Shown: positions 1-12,335, counted from the first letter of the stretch. The stretch is 64,000 nt of DNA from Imbricaverruca yamaguchii (GCA_034440575.1 JAOTOL010001471.1:744001-808000), one strand, 5' to 3'. A program made the numbers and translations. The notes: generated by a model not told the origin, from the letters alone.

Positions 1-690
1 CGATCCGTCTGATAATTGGACAGAGCCTTCGCAACCGTATTCCTACATGCATCAGCTAACGATTTTTTTCTACGATGAAGAATTTCGGTTTCAGAGGCGG
101 AAAGGTTAGCAAGGTCAAATCTGAAGTACCGCATAACTTGCCAGAGAATTAACTTATTTTAATGATCCAAACGCTTGTGTCACCACCATGCCGGCGGCAT
201 TCAGCACACCAAGTGAACTTGTCACTGGAGGCCACCATTTGACCTCAGGTCAACGAAACATTTAACATTATCCCCTATGGGAAATTCACGGTGTGCCGAA
301 TAAAATTTCCCTGAATTCATTTATCGGATAGATATTAGCGCCATATAATCGTCCATCGACTAAAGAAGCACCACATCCGGGTATGTGGTCTGTAAGGTCA
401 GCGTTTGACCTCATGTCAGGTTTGATGAAATTCAGGAAATTAATGTGGTCCACCGGTGTACCACATGTTGGCCAAACTAAGCATTTAATGTAGACCATTT
501 CATCACTGATGCATGTAATATAAATACAAGAAGCAACACACCCCGTGACCTGACTCCTACCTATGACACATTTCATCAGGGAGCACCAGCATCCCATTCA
601 GCAACGCATTCAGAAACTCATTCACCGGCATCCTCCGATCCGTTTGAAAATTTGGCAGAACCTTCGCAGGCGAATCCCTGCATGCATCAC
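1..690 (+). repeat. Direct repeat pair at 1-60 and 636-690
   Basis: GATCCGT(C/T)TGA then GA(G/A)CCTTCGCA and TGCATGCATCA-like blocks occur at both places, so a larger unit of about 635 bp may be present. Confidence 0.5.
140..430 (-). repeat. Left arm of a 290-bp inverted repeat
   Basis: Its reverse complement matches 775-1080 along its length. Key blocks are TGACCT(G/C)AGGTCAAA, GCCGCC(G/A)(G/T)CATGG, ATGATCCAAAC and TTATTCGG. A 350-bp loop separates the arms. Confidence 0.7.
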
Positions 691-774
691 CGGACTTATT
701 AAAATGTTGAGATAGTCTACATTCAATGCTTCGTTCGGCCCATATGCCATACCCCAGGGGACCACTTACATTTC

Positions 775-1080
775 CCGAATTTCATAAAACCTGACCTGAG
801 GTCAAACGTTGACCTTGCAGGTCACATGGTCGGATGTGCTGCTTTCTTGCTCCATGGTGGATTATTCGGCGTTAATATCCATGGGATGAATATATTCAGG
901 GAAATGATATTCGGTACACTGTGAATTTCACATAGGGATAATGTTAGTCTTCGTTGACCTGAGGTAAAATGGTAACCTCGAGTGACCAGTTGACTTGGCG
1001 TGCTGTATGCCGCCGTCATGGCGGTTGCACAAGTGTTTGGATCATTGCAATGGGTGAATTCTCCAGCAAGTTCAGAGGTC
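775..1080 (+). repeat. Right arm of the inverted repeat
   Basis: Pairs with 140-430. The TGACCTGAGGTCAAA box is a near-palindrome and recurs at both ends of sub-units. Confidence 0.7.
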
Positions 1081-1395
1081 AAAGGTCAGGTCAGAGGTCA
1101 AACGCTGACCTTACAGATCACATACTAGGATGTGGTGTTTTAGTCGATGGGCGATTATTCGGCGCTAATATCCATCCCTTGAATGTATTCAGGAAAATGT
1201 TATTCGGTACACCATGCTTTTCCCAAAGGATGTAACGTTAAAATCTTCGTTGACCTGAAGTCAAATGGTGAACATGAAGGTGACAAGCTTAGATGTGCTG
1301 CTTTCATGTGCGATGGGAGATTATTTGTCGCCAATGCCCATCCGATTAATGTATTTAGGAAGGTATTATTCGTACTCCGTAGAGGGCAATAGTGC
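1075..1395 (+). repeat. Two further partial copies of the same repeat
   Basis: Sub-units at 1078-1255 and 1255-1390 share ATTATTCGGCGCTAATATCC and TGTATTCAGGAAAATGTTAT with 845-915 and with the reverse complement of 300-350. Together with 140-1080 this forms a small repeat cluster. Confidence 0.65.
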
Positions 1396-2249
1396 ACGGT
1401 CGAAACAATATTTTGTGAACATAGGTTAAACTATGAGATTGTGGCCTCACGCTTCAACGTGCTGCATCCATGAGCCATGCACAATGTCCGAGTGTTAATT
1501 CATGGTGTCAAGGAAAATTTTGCGGAAATTATCGGGAACACAATAACTTGGTATAATTGCTATTTTGCTACTGTTTGGCGCACGGCGATAAATCCTTGAC
1601 CATAGTGATGATTTTATTGAGGTGCTCTATGTACGTGCTATGCAGATCATCACTTGCAAAAACCAGGTATATCCAATGTGTCACCATGATTTTGTTCGGT
1701 ACCCCGTAACAAATATAGTGCATGTGTAAAAACAACTTTGGTGACCTGAGGTCAAACTATAACATTTAAGGTCACGTAATTAAATGTGCTGGATCTTTGA
1801 TGGATAGCGGACATCTATGCGTTGGAATCATTCGGCTAAGTAAAACCTATAATTTTGTGCGGTACCCAGTTTTTTACCCGAATGACCTTTCTTGACCTCT
1901 GGAGATCGGACTATTCGTCCTTCTGAATAATTGTTTGCCTTACTTTTGCAAGTGACAAAGATGATATCCTGACAAAATGAACGAAATCGGAGGGTATGCG
2001 AATAGGATGTTGAGTGTGAAGGCGAATGCGTTGCTAATATGGACATAAAAAGTGTGTGTGTGTCCATTACAAAAAATGGCAAATTACGTGGGAGAATAAG
2101 GCACTCCCCTTGGCGTGGCTAATGTGTAGCGGAGCGCACCCGCCCGCCATCTAACGGCCCGCGGAGGAAGACGGCACTGACCCACAGCAGAGCGCGCCCG
2201 CCAGCCGTCTAGCGGCAGGCTGAGCAAGCTGTGGTCACGCGTGGTGTGA
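1396..2249. other. No gene recognised
   Basis: AT-rich sequence with no recognised domain. 2120-2220 holds two diverged copies of a GC-rich block (GCGC(A/G)CCCGCC then TCTA(A/G)CGGC). Confidence 0.5.
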
Positions 2250-2435
2250 ACGGGAATTCGCCCTTATGGCACAAGGTAAGATGAGGCTTTGTCACGCTTC
2301 GGCCGGATATAGGCGGTAACTCGTTTTATCTGCTCGTCTGTAACGTTCACCCTGATAGCGCAAGGCAAGATAGGGCGCGCACACGCTTACCCGTATGTGT
2401 AGATACTCGTTTCCTCTACTCGTCTCTAATGTTAT
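2250..2435 (+). repeat. Two-copy tandem repeat, about 90 bp
   Basis: Copies share GCGCAAGGCAAGAT or GCACAAGGTAAGAT, CACGCTT, ACTCGTTT, CT(G/A)CTCGTCT and TAATGTT or TAACGTT. Confidence 0.55.
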
Positions 2436-2472
2436 GTGCCCGATAACCATATGTGCTAATCGCTATCGGCCT

Positions 2473-2595
2473 CTCGCACCGATCGGGACATTTCCCAATC
2501 CTGCGGCCCACCGGTGAAGCAGTGTGGACGGCGCCATTAACCGTGAATGTGCATAAAGTGCGTCGTGAACCACCCAATGAACAAACAAATAAACA
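2473..2595 (+). mobile_element. SINE family 1, 5'-truncated copy
   Basis: Starts inside the body at GCACCGATCGGGACATTTCC and runs to AACAAACAAATAAAC. The tRNA-like head is absent. Confidence 0.8.
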
Positions 2596-2704
2596 TCATC
2601 GACCTGTCCGGTGTCTGTACACTTCAAACACATGTATTTGCTTTCCTATATATGTGTACTTCAACAAAAATGTAAAAACTGAACAAAAATCACTCCCCTG
2701 CCTA

Positions 2705-2835
2705 GCTCGAACTATCTTGACCGTGATCGCGGGGAGAGCAGTCTCGGGGTAGGTTGCGCGTCTCACCTGTCGCTACTATTCGCCCGCGGCCAATCGGCGT
2801 GAGAGATTGGCGGCGCTACATGACCCAACGGTGAA
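2705..2835 (+). mobile_element. SINE family 2 copy
   Basis: Shares TCACCTGTCGCTACTATTCG and GAGAGATTGGCGGCGCTA with the reverse complement of 22430-22567. The head GGGGAGAGCAGTCTCGGGGT is A-box-like. Confidence 0.6.
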
Positions 2836-3019
2836 TGGCTCGTGAAACTGATAACCAACCGACTGCGATCGCATTTATCCCGTTGTTATCGATGCACCTC
2901 CGGGCCATGCGAGCGGTTTTACTCTGCAGCGGCGGGAACTGCGGTGAGATAAGTCATACCCGCGGCATCCCACCTCTCTTTCGTTCCCTATCCTACCGGT
3001 GGTTGACACCACTCACGCG

Positions 3020-3195
3020 GTTGTTTTTATTGGGTGGTTCACGACGCACTTCATGCACATTCACGGCTAATGGCACCGCCCACACTGTTTCGCTGGTGGG
3101 CCACGGGATTGGGAAATGTCCCGATCGGTGCGGGTGTAGAACCCGGGACCTTTGGTACCCAGAACCCAACACCTTAACCACTCGGCTATCCCCTC
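3020..3195 (-). mobile_element. tRNA-derived SINE (family 1), full length
   Basis: In minus orientation it begins GGGGATAGCCGAGTGGTTAA, has the B box GGTCCCGGGTTCTAC, then the GACATTTCCCAATCCCGTGG body and an AATAAAAACAA tail. About 85% identical to 18573-18744. Confidence 0.85.
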
Positions 3196-3329
3196 CCCCT
3201 CGTGTGGTTGTACGGTTAAGCCTACAGCACAGGCAACAGCACCTCTGGCTTTATAATAGTCAGCTCGATCGTGCAACGCACCTGCACCGGTGGCCTTAAC
3301 CTATCCTATGCCTACCTACCCACGCTCCT

Positions 3330-4735
3330 AGGTGCTACACACGCGGACTCTCATCCCTCAGTTTCAGTGTTCCTCCGAAGTCTCGGAAGCATTAAATTCA
3401 GGTCAGCTCTAGTTCTCAGGGGACCTCCTCAATCCTCAACAGTCTTTCTGGCTAGGAAGGCCCCGAGGAAGCTCACAGGAGACCTTTTCATCCATTAGGA
3501 GCTACTCTCAACCTCATACGAAGTCCAGTCCAGTCCTCTTTGATTCTCACGAGATCCTCTTCGTCCCTCGGGGCTTTCCCCTGCTTCTAGGTCCCACCAC
3601 AATCCTCAATAGTCCTGTTTGGCTTTCATATCGGGGACATTTCATGCCTGAAACGGGCCCTCGCTAGCGTTCTTCAGTTCTCAGAGGTCCTGGTCACCCT
3701 TCAGGGGCTCTTTCAAACCCAAAGAGCACCCAAAGACCAGCCATCTCTAACACCTAGGGGCCAGGCGCCCTGTTTATGCCTCAGTTATTAGGGGCCATTT
3801 CAGCGGATACTACTATTTCCAGCTGGCATGGGCATTCCAGCTCTCTTTTGTCTCCAGGGCCCATGTCAGCCATCAGGGTGCACGTCTTCAGGTCTCACGG
3901 GTCCTCTTCACATAAGCTGTTGATTTGCTTGGATTTTTCCTCGGTTATAGGTCTGTCCATCAGGGCGGTCGCCTGGAGGGCTCCATCGGGCTCGCTAGGG
4001 GTCGGGTGCCCCTTCGCTCCTTGGAAACGTCACTGCTTTTTGACAGCCTGGGGCCCCTCCATGGCCTTAGAGACATTTTGCGTGGCACCGAGAACCCTCC
4101 GCTTCGGCACAGACCGTCTCTGTATCTCGGGGCCTCTTTATCGGCCTAAGCCCCTCTGTCAGCTCTGAGCCCCTCTCCATCAGTGTGAGCCAAAGCCGAC
4201 CCAAGGGCTCTGCACGTCCGACCCGGGTCCCCCATCCATCGGATCTGCGAGTCTTATTCACGGCTCAGGGACCTCTTTCATGGCTAAGGGCACTCCGTTC
4301 GGCTGAAGTTCTCCCTTCAAAAGATTGGGCCTCTATGACGCAAGACACCCCTGTGAGGCTTCGGCACCCATGTACCCAGGGACCCTTCATATCGGCTCTG
4401 GACCCTTTCCGACCGCCCAGGGACCTCATGCAGATAGGGGTCCTATCCATCGGCGAAAGGACCCTCCTTAGTGATCACTCAGTCTGGCCGGAGATCCTCT
4501 TTCAATGGCTTGGACCTCCTCCATCTGGCCAGGAGTCCTTTTAGGGCTTCGGTTCCACCTATCGGCCCAAGGACCCTTTCTGACGGGCCGAGGTCATCTC
4601 CGGCAATTATGCCCCATCCCTTGTCGTCTCAGGGGTTCTTTTTAGCGACCCATGGCCTTTTCCTGCAAGCCGGAGGACCCTTTTGAAACGCCTAACCTCT
4701 ACTCTGGAGGACCCCTTCCGACCCTCTGGTAGGGG
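3330..4735 (+). repeat. Old diverged tandem array, period about 30 bp
   Basis: Repeated blocks of the form AGGGACCC, TTTCATCGGC and CCTAGGGGCC recur every 28-32 bp with high divergence. Long open frames here are by-products of the repeat and not genes. 56540-57090 holds similar blocks. Confidence 0.6.
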
Positions 4736-6846
4736 GCTATGATGTGCTCCAATGTGGTTATAATATAAATATAATATAAATAAGGAGCTATAATGTGGCT
4801 GCCCACTTCGCCCCTTACCCTGGCTACGCCACTGGTTGCAATCATTTGGCTAAGCCCAGCAACGATCCAATGCCATGCAAATGCGAGCAGAATGAACGGA
4901 ACACTTACCCCGCTTTGAGGCAGGGTAGGCTTCGGTAAACGTTTGTACACCTGAGAGCTTTGCGATGCCTGACGTACAGGCGACAAAACTAGCACGGGCA
5001 ACGTGATTTAGCAGATACGGCGGCTCATGCAAATTCGAAGGCATTGTGCATTTACGTTGAAGGAGTTGTACGCTATAATGCATGTGGCTTTACGTGCACA
5101 AGGCGGGGGTGAGAGAGACAGAGAGAGTCGGCAAAAGTGCATTTTGCCAGAGTGCCGGCATTTGTTCACTCTCGTCGAAAAGCACCGATACATCTTCACC
5201 GTGTTGATTGTAATTAGTAGCATAGCATGCGTTCTCCTCAGGAAGACCGAGCAATATTAGTTCATTCACTCATGAAGGGCCAGAATCGCCCCTGTCTGCT
5301 GCCAAGGTCGGCCCGATGTGACTGCTATAAGTTCAACAACATGCCGACGTGCATCATCCTGACATTGAGCCGGCACGACAGCATCGATCTGCCGATGCAG
5401 ACGGGCCGACACGGGGTGTACGGAGCTCACCTCGTACTCACCTTTCGCACCGAAACTAAGCAGTAGCCGTGCTGTTTAGTCTGTACTGTAACAGTAGCCA
5501 TGTATAGTCTGTGTATATGGCCGTTGACATTAGCCACCCATCAGTGTCGTAACTTGATGACCTCGCGACCGGAAATTGTGGCCACTGACGCGGCCGCAGT
5601 CTGGAGGTGCCGTGCCCTGGGCGTCGAGCATGGTCATCGCTGGCAGATCGCCACCCCGCGGACGCATATATTATCGTGGCGTGTCTCGCACGGCGGTCAC
5701 CTTATGGTGTACTGCGTGGCCACAGCTTACCGCGTGGTAGCCACCCCACCGGCGATCACTACCACTGGAGTTTAGGAGCGCACCGACTGCATCGGTCGTG
5801 CAGCGGGTGGGTCACCACCACACGGTCGCGTGCTGCACTGATGGACTGATGGGCGGGTGGCATGCGGCCCGGGACGGGTGGCGGCGGGAGTGGTGTAAGT
5901 CAGCGGCGGTCTGGTGACCAGCGGCCGGTCGACAGGAAGACAAACTGTCGCGGCGACCGGCGATGTGCTCAGTTGTCGCCAGCGCCCGACGGAGGCCAGA
6001 GGACGCGCGGACGGCAGCGACAACCTCCGGATCGATGTGGCGGGTGGCGGTGATCGGCCCGGCCTCATCCCTGAGTGCGACCCTGTCCGAAATCGATCGT
6101 GTCGTGATGGCGGCCAGCGGAGACAGCAGTGCGTGACCCGAGGGCTGATGACTGGGCATCGAGCCATCGTCGATAACGGCGTCATGTCGGACAACTGTAT
6201 CTGGCCGAGCCGCCGGCTATCGGAAGGGTCTCTGGCCGGTATTGCTGATACGCGATGCCTTCCTGCCTAGCGAGCGCTGCTGTTTCTGGTCGCGCACGGT
6301 CTTCGGAACCAGGCAGCAGAGCTATGGTATGCACGTGGTCAAATGACCCACTCACCGGACTTTCTCTAATGCAGAAATGTATGTCAGACGGGTAGCCGGT
6401 TTCCAAGCGGTGAATGGTGTTTGACATAATGCAGTCACAAAATGTAAACACAGACGTGAGTCGAGCAAATCCAGAAGCCTTGGGAATACTTGCGGGTGCA
6501 CACTAGCAGAAGTGCAGCTAACTTCGCCACTGGAAGTGACAGCCTCCGATGGCTCGGAGAGCGGAATGCGGCTTGGACCTGCGTCTGAAATTTACTCCAG
6601 TCCGTTTTCACATAACTCCAACGCTGTGGACGAAGGCCCAACACTGGGGTGTTCAAGTATCTAAACCAGACCGGAAAATGATAGTTCCATGATGTATCGG
6701 AGTCCACTGTCCACTCGAAGCATTCGGTCACATCTAATGTGGATTTGTGGCCTGAAAGCATGTATAAGTGTGTATGTGCTCCGTCGGCCACATTTCGACG
6801 ACAAAGGATACTAATTTCGTCGTATCACCACAATGTGTGGTGGGCG
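4736..6846. other. No gene recognised
   Basis: 4745-4790 is an AT-rich ATAATATAAATATAATATAA stretch. 4810-4832, reverse complemented, reads CCAGTGGCGTAGCCAGGGTA, which resembles hAT-type transposon termini. 5500-6300 is GC-rich and open in several frames on both strands, but I recognise no domain. Confidence 0.45.
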
Positions 6847-6856
6847 TTAAAATCTT

Positions 6857-6916
6857 CCAAAAAAAAAAAAGAGGGGGAAAAAAAAAAAAAGAGGGGGGGG
6901 GGGGGGGAAAGGGGAA
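6857..6916. repeat. Homopolymer-rich purine tract (A and G runs)
   Basis: Poly-A and poly-G runs on the plus strand, liable to sequencing error. Confidence 0.85.
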
Positions 6917-7429
6917 AATCATATTGAGGGAGACATAATAGAGATGGACCCACCTGACCTGAAACCCTTGCGGAGAAGGCTAGAGGTCCCAGAGATCGAC
7001 GTAGACGGAAAATCAGCCTGTGGAGACCCGGCAGACCACGCGCCTGGCGAAGGGTCACGTGACCCATTGCGGCTTACTCGCCAAGATGCTCCATATCGGG
7101 AGCCGCGGTGTATACCTCCACCATCTGTGATCGCTGGCATGCGGAAGGTGGCATCACCGGGGCGCGGCGGGGGGTTGCGCAACCCCCTCTTAATATGACT
7201 GGAGGTGGGGGAACGAGGGTGGCTTTTTGCGAAGTTGGATCGACTGACAGACATCTCCAACAACATCGGCGGATGTTGGAAATATTGGGCGAGATGCGGG
7301 GCGGAATGGGGTCAGGGATGTCGGGGCTCCGCGTACTGGATGGTAGACAAGGGGTTGAGAATGTACCGGAAGGTTGGGAGTACCGAAAGGGTGGGATGGA
7401 GGAAAGGAGACAATGTACCTTCTAAGAGG

Positions 7430-8130
7430 TGGTGGGTTCCCAAAGAATCGCCCCCCCCCAAACAAAAAATTGCTGTGGGACCATACAAATTGCACCGGAA
7501 ACTGACAAAAATTGCACCGAGACCCGAAGAAAATGAGGCCAAGAATCCCCAAAAATCAACCAGGCCTGGAACGACTGGAAACAATCCCGCTCAAAGTTTT
7601 CCAAAATGCGTTTCGCTCCGAACAAATGAAGCCGGGGAAAAAATATATCGCCTGTAGCCGGGAAATCGACTCGCACTCCGAAAATCTCAGAAAATATCCC
7701 GAAAAATCCGCTGGTACTATAAAAACTCGTGCCTGGGCCAGAAAAACGCGCCGGGACCTGGCACAATCACCCCGGGATCCTGAGAATCGATTGAGCTCCG
7801 AAAAATTCCGAAGGGGGCCCAAAAGAAACCTCGCGTCTGGGCCCGACAAATCGCGCTGGAAGTCGGAGAAGTCGCACTTGTGCCCACAAATTCCAACCGG
7901 AGTCACGTAAACTCGCGCCTGGTGCATGGCGTACTAAATAGAGGGCAGACAATAGATGAAATTACTCCCCTCACCACACCCCGAAAGGTCGCGCCCCAAA
8001 GAATCGCGATAAAGCTAGAAAAAGTTGCGTCGGGGCCTAAAAATAAACAAGTTGGGACATCAAGAACTGCCGTTGGAGCCCGGAAAATGGTGCTATGGTA
8101 AAAAAATACGCGTCTGTGTCCTAACTCGCG
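7430..8130 (-). repeat. Old diverged array, period about 30 bp (AAAAATCGCGCCGGG type), left block
   Basis: Blocks like CCCGAAAAATCGCGCCGGGA recur every 28-32 bp. The opposite orientation is seen at 59590-60840. Interrupted by the MITE at 8189-8986. Confidence 0.65.
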
Positions 8131-8188
8131 TCAGAACTCAAAAGAGTTAACCCTCCATCTCCTGGCGGATCCTCAGTTAGCAGTTAAC

Positions 8189-8986
8189 ACCCCGTATCGG
8201 GTGGGGATGGGTGGAGGGGTCGATAGAGACCTCTAATATCAAATACTAAGCGTCGCACGAAAACGAAATAGGTGCTATCGAAAAGCGCTCGACGAGTAGG
8301 ATCAGACCCCCCACAAAAATTCCACCCTAAAAAGTGACGTCACTAGGGGCCTTCGTTTCACGACATACATTATGCTTGTGGCTCTGGGGGTTCATTTTGG
8401 GGTCGATTTTAATTTGGGGGGGGGGAATCAGAAAAGGAAAGCGAAATCGGCCAGTACCATTACATTTTTGGCCACCCCCAAATACATTTTTTGTCTGTAA
8501 CGTTCAAAATTTTGGGCTTTCAAGTTTTGTTTCATTTTCATTTTCTAATGGGTAGAGAGTGGACCGAAAAACGTGTTCGAGGTCAACGTGCTCTAAGAAA
8601 AAAATAATAATTTACCCAGAATCTTCTACTCAACTATAATTCACAAATATACAAAACTAATAAGTAATCAAAAACGAAAAAAATGACATTCCTCTGGCGC
8701 GTTTTGTTGCATCCCCAAAGATAAGCAAACGCTGAACGTTTCACTAGAATATCTTTATCCGCTAAAGCGTGACGACTGGTTGAACTTTTTGGAGGTTACC
8801 TCACTTGACCTTATCTAACTCGTTGCCCTGGATAGCCGAACTTAAAAATTTTGACAAATCATGCCGAATTGATGTGGGAAAAGATATGCCAAATTTCGGC
8901 GCGCTGCCGCGCGCCGTTCTATCACTATGTGCTGTACACCTCAGGGAAGGGGGTCGTCAACGACCCCCCTCGAGATGGCGCGGGTT
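8189..8986 (-). mobile_element. MITE-like element, copy 1
   Basis: About 800 bp homologous, in inverted orientation, to 45314-46130. Shared blocks include CTAGGGGCC, CTTGTGGCTCTGGGGGTTCA, TTGTTGCATCCC, GATAAGCAAA and GGCGCGCTG. The terminal region has the hairpin GGGGTCGTCAACGACCCC. It interrupts the old 30-bp array at 7430-9690. No transposase is present. Confidence 0.7.
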
Positions 8987-9029
8987 AAGCCGTAGTCCTG
9001 AAAAGGTAAGCAATGACACTACAAATCAA

Positions 9030-9690
9030 TCAATGCTGGGAAAATCGATCTGGAGTCCCAAGAATCGCACAAGGGAACCCGTAATAGCATAGGAATCAGA
9101 TAAGACAGTGCCAGATCACAAAATATCACGCCGGGGTTGGACGAATCGAACCGAAGTTGGGCAAATCAAGTCGGGACCCGGAGAAGCAACCAGGGTTCCG
9201 AAAATATGAAGAAAACAAATTTGAACTGGGTCGGGTCCAGAAAAGTCGCGTCTGTGACCCGAACATTTGTGCAAGACCAACGAAATGTGCTGTGCTAAAG
9301 GGGGGCCCCCAATAGCGCACCGAGATCCGAAAAAAAATCCGACGGGTAACAGTTGAAGCAGGAACCAGAAGAAATACATCCGGGTTCGGAAAAAATAATA
9401 TCGAGGCCCAGAATCATACGTGAGACCCCCAAAAAATCACACTTACAGTTGGAGACTCTAGCAAAATATATAGGGGCCACCTAATGCACACTGGAAGCCC
9501 AAAAATGTCCCGAGTACCGCACATAAAACGACAGAGCTGTCAAAATGTTCCGGTCCTAAATGAAATCAGAGCCCTCAAGCACACATCAGAGGTCATCAGA
9601 ACGTACCGAAGCTTTCAAAGGACATCGGAGCCGCACGAATGGGACGAGGACCTCAAGAGGAGCTCAGGCTCGCAAAAAGTGGCCTGTCAA
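9030..9690 (-). repeat. Old diverged array, right block
   Basis: Continues the pattern of 7430-8130 (GAAAAATCG, GGGACCC, ACCGGGGTTC-like blocks) after the MITE, becoming less regular after 9450. Confidence 0.6.
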
Positions 9691-9736
9691 TAAGACATGC
9701 TGAAGCACCAAATACACACATCGGGGTATATGTTCA

Positions 9737-9760
9737 AATACACACACATACACACACAAA
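9737..9760. repeat. CA microsatellite
   Basis: ACACACACATACACACACA run. Confidence 0.8.
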
Positions 9761-10109
9761 TAGCGTTATGCTCGGCCCCTTGGAAACTTGTCTACCCCAC
9801 CTGACGCAAAGCCTAGGTATGCCATATTTTAACTGTAAGAGAAGGCCAGTAAATGTTTTTTTTTGATAAACTTCTGTATTCGTCCACACTGAGACGTTCC
9901 CCATAGGGGTCGCCTGAAGCGAGATGCTGCCGGCCACTCCGGTACGGATAGCAAACTGCAACAAGCACCACGTACTTAACGGCACGGCACGTGCCACTCA
10001 CTCTGGAACGCGAGGCGGCTGCCGGGCCAGTGCTGTCCGTCGAATCGAACTCGCCAGGTCCGCCATTGTCTGGTCACTTACCACAGGTCAACTGTCGGGA
10101 GGGCAGCAT

Positions 10110-10520
10110 TGCCACCTGACCAATGGCAACAGCGCAGTCGCCTCACTACCAGACGGCGCCACCATCGCCGCACCACCAGGGGCAGCACCTTCTGACGAGT
10201 GGGGACAACGCAGCCACCGCACTACCAGAAGGCGCCACCATCGCTGGACCACCAGGGACAGCACAGCCACGTGGTCACGAGTGGCTGCACATTCACACGG
10301 TCACACGGGGCATCAGTCACACTGTCACCCGGGGCAGCAGTCACACTGTCACCCGGGGCAGTCACACGGTCACCCGGGGCAGCAGTCACACAGTCACCCG
10401 GGGCAGCAGTCACGCGGTCACCCGGGGCAGCAGTCACGCGGTCAACGGGGGCAGCACTGTCCTGTAATCACCCGGGGCAGCACCGTCACGTGATCCCCAG
10501 GGCAACTGTCACGTGGTCAC
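10110..10520 (+). repeat. 24-bp minisatellite
   Basis: Between about 10290 and 10460 the unit is 24 bp (GTCACCCGGGGCAGCAGTCA core); flanks to 10110 and 10520 hold more diverged units such as CACCACCAGGGGCAGCAC. Open in several frames, but the product (PGAAVTRS-like repeat) is repeat-derived. Confidence 0.8.
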
Positions 10521-12120
10521 CAGGGAAAGCACCGTCGCCCGGCTCGCAGACGCAGCAGCATCGCTGCACCCCCAGCGTTAGTACTCGTGCGTTCACCAAA
10601 GGCAAGTCATTCGGTCGCCAGACTCCGCGCCGTCGCCGGACCGTCAGGGCCAGTACGACCGACCAGATACAACCAGGACAAGACTATTGAGAGCATCTTC
10701 TGCCGCTTTGTTTGTGGACACCTCGCGCAATCCGCACCGCGCCCTACATACATGATAATCCACTCCAGAGCAGCGCTAGCGAGCAGATGTGCCGTGTTGC
10801 CGAGACACATGCGTCAATTTCTGTCTGTGACATGTCCAGTCAGCGTATCGAATTTCTAAAAATTGGTTGTGGAAAATGACGCATCATCACTAAAATATGT
10901 ATCTCCCTGTTTTGACAAATTGTATTCTAATATGCATTGCTTACCGGAAACAACACAAAAAACGCTCTTTGCCTATCACATACGAAGTCAGATGCAGGCT
11001 ATCTCTGCCTTTCCTTTTGTACAAAACGGTATCGGTTTATGTCTATATTCAGTAGACAGCCATGGTTACATCTTTAGGTGCAAATATTGAACACATATTT
11101 ATATCAGACACCTAAACCAAAACAAACGTTGACATAATGTGTCAGGTTCGTCTAAATTCAGCTATTTCTCTTGGGATATATAGAAGAGATATATATAAGT
11201 CGACCCACGCGACGACAGGTGCAAGCAGTCTAGGCAGCGCATATCTTATACCTAAGTACATCGGTACAAACCGTGTGATGTTCACGTTATCTTAAGCTTA
11301 TTACATTACAGGCACAGCCAACTAACTAATAGCGTCTCATTTACGGAATACTCATTTTCACCTTTCTGCACCTCTCGCCGTATGCGTGGGAAGGATGACA
11401 AAGGTACAACATTATCGCTATATCATGTTGGCACATGTAGCGTGCCGACATATATTAATTGTAACAAACTGTTTTTTTTCTATTTCAGCACAGAAAGGTT
11501 CATAATACAGTCGCATCTCCCTCCGATAGCCTCTCACCACAGACCAGTCGATATTATCAGTGCTAAGAAACGATTTGCTCTTCAGCCCAAAAGAAATACA
11601 ATTTTGTTTTTCTTGACCTAACAATGCACAATAACGATGTGCACGTTAAACATGCCATCTGTACCACAATCGTATGCAGCAGGCGTTCCCGACAACAACC
11701 ACGCTGTGACACAATACAGAATACATACTTTCACGAGCATCCATCGTCTGGCAGACCAAGAAAATATGCAACGTCTTGGGAAGTGTGTGCAAAGCTTATG
11801 CATACATTCCAATCGCCTCGAAGACCGACGCTATTTTAGACCACACCCAAAAGCCTATACTGGATTACACATAAGTTGCATTATATTATTGAATAGTTAT
11901 GTTTCGTGTCACGGGGAGTCAGTCATACGGCGAGCCAGCAACAAGAGCATGGCTGTCCACCCACGGTAGTTGGAGGGTACGTGCAGCAGGCAGCGGGATA
12001 CTTGGCAAGCAGTTAGCAGACCAGCAATAACCCGCGTCGGCGTGGCGATGTACGTCGCCGGACCGGGTGTCCGCCCCCGGTCGACGGCCACTAGGCACGA
12101 GCGGTAACCATGGGGTGGGG
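10521..12120. other. No gene recognised; may include the gene A 3' UTR
   Basis: Downstream of the gene A stop on the minus strand. No homology recognised and no clear poly(A) signal. Confidence 0.4.
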
Positions 12121-12335
12121 CTACTCGACCCAACGTCCGCAGCTTATAACTCGCACGTTGTGCCACATGTCTGGCCGGTTCATAGTGGAGACGGTGCGTA
12201 GGAAGTCCAGACCCCGGCGCACATAGCCGAACACCAGTGTAAAGCTGTAGTCCCGGTACTCGCGCGTCTCAGACAACCAGATCATGAACTGGGAGCCGAT
12301 CAAGCCTCGCATCTCGCCGTCGTACATCACCGTCC
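12121..12335 (-). CDS. Gene A coding exon 4: C-terminal part of cyclophilin-like domain, with stop
   Basis: A 215-bp exon after a GTGACAG acceptor. It encodes LIGSQFMIWL (compare GSQFFI of cyclophilins), YSFTLVFGYVRRGLDFL (compare HVVFGKVKEGMDVV), and ends VRVISCGRWVE then TAG (compare ITIADCGQL). This fixes the 3' end of the gene. No canonical AATAAA is obvious in the 250 bp downstream. The acceptor is the last member of a short tandem array (12316-12558). Confidence 0.8.

Noticed and set aside
3110..3195. Functional tRNA-Leu or tRNA-Ser gene
   Set aside because: The A and B boxes are followed by a SINE body shared with two other loci, and no complete acceptor stem pairs.
3776..4544. Overlapping ORFs in the 3.3-4.7 kb region
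   Set aside because: Low-complexity frames of an old tandem array with no homology.
10123..10690. Overlapping ORFs of 114-189 aa
   Set aside because: Three frames open together across a 24-bp minisatellite; no conserved motif.
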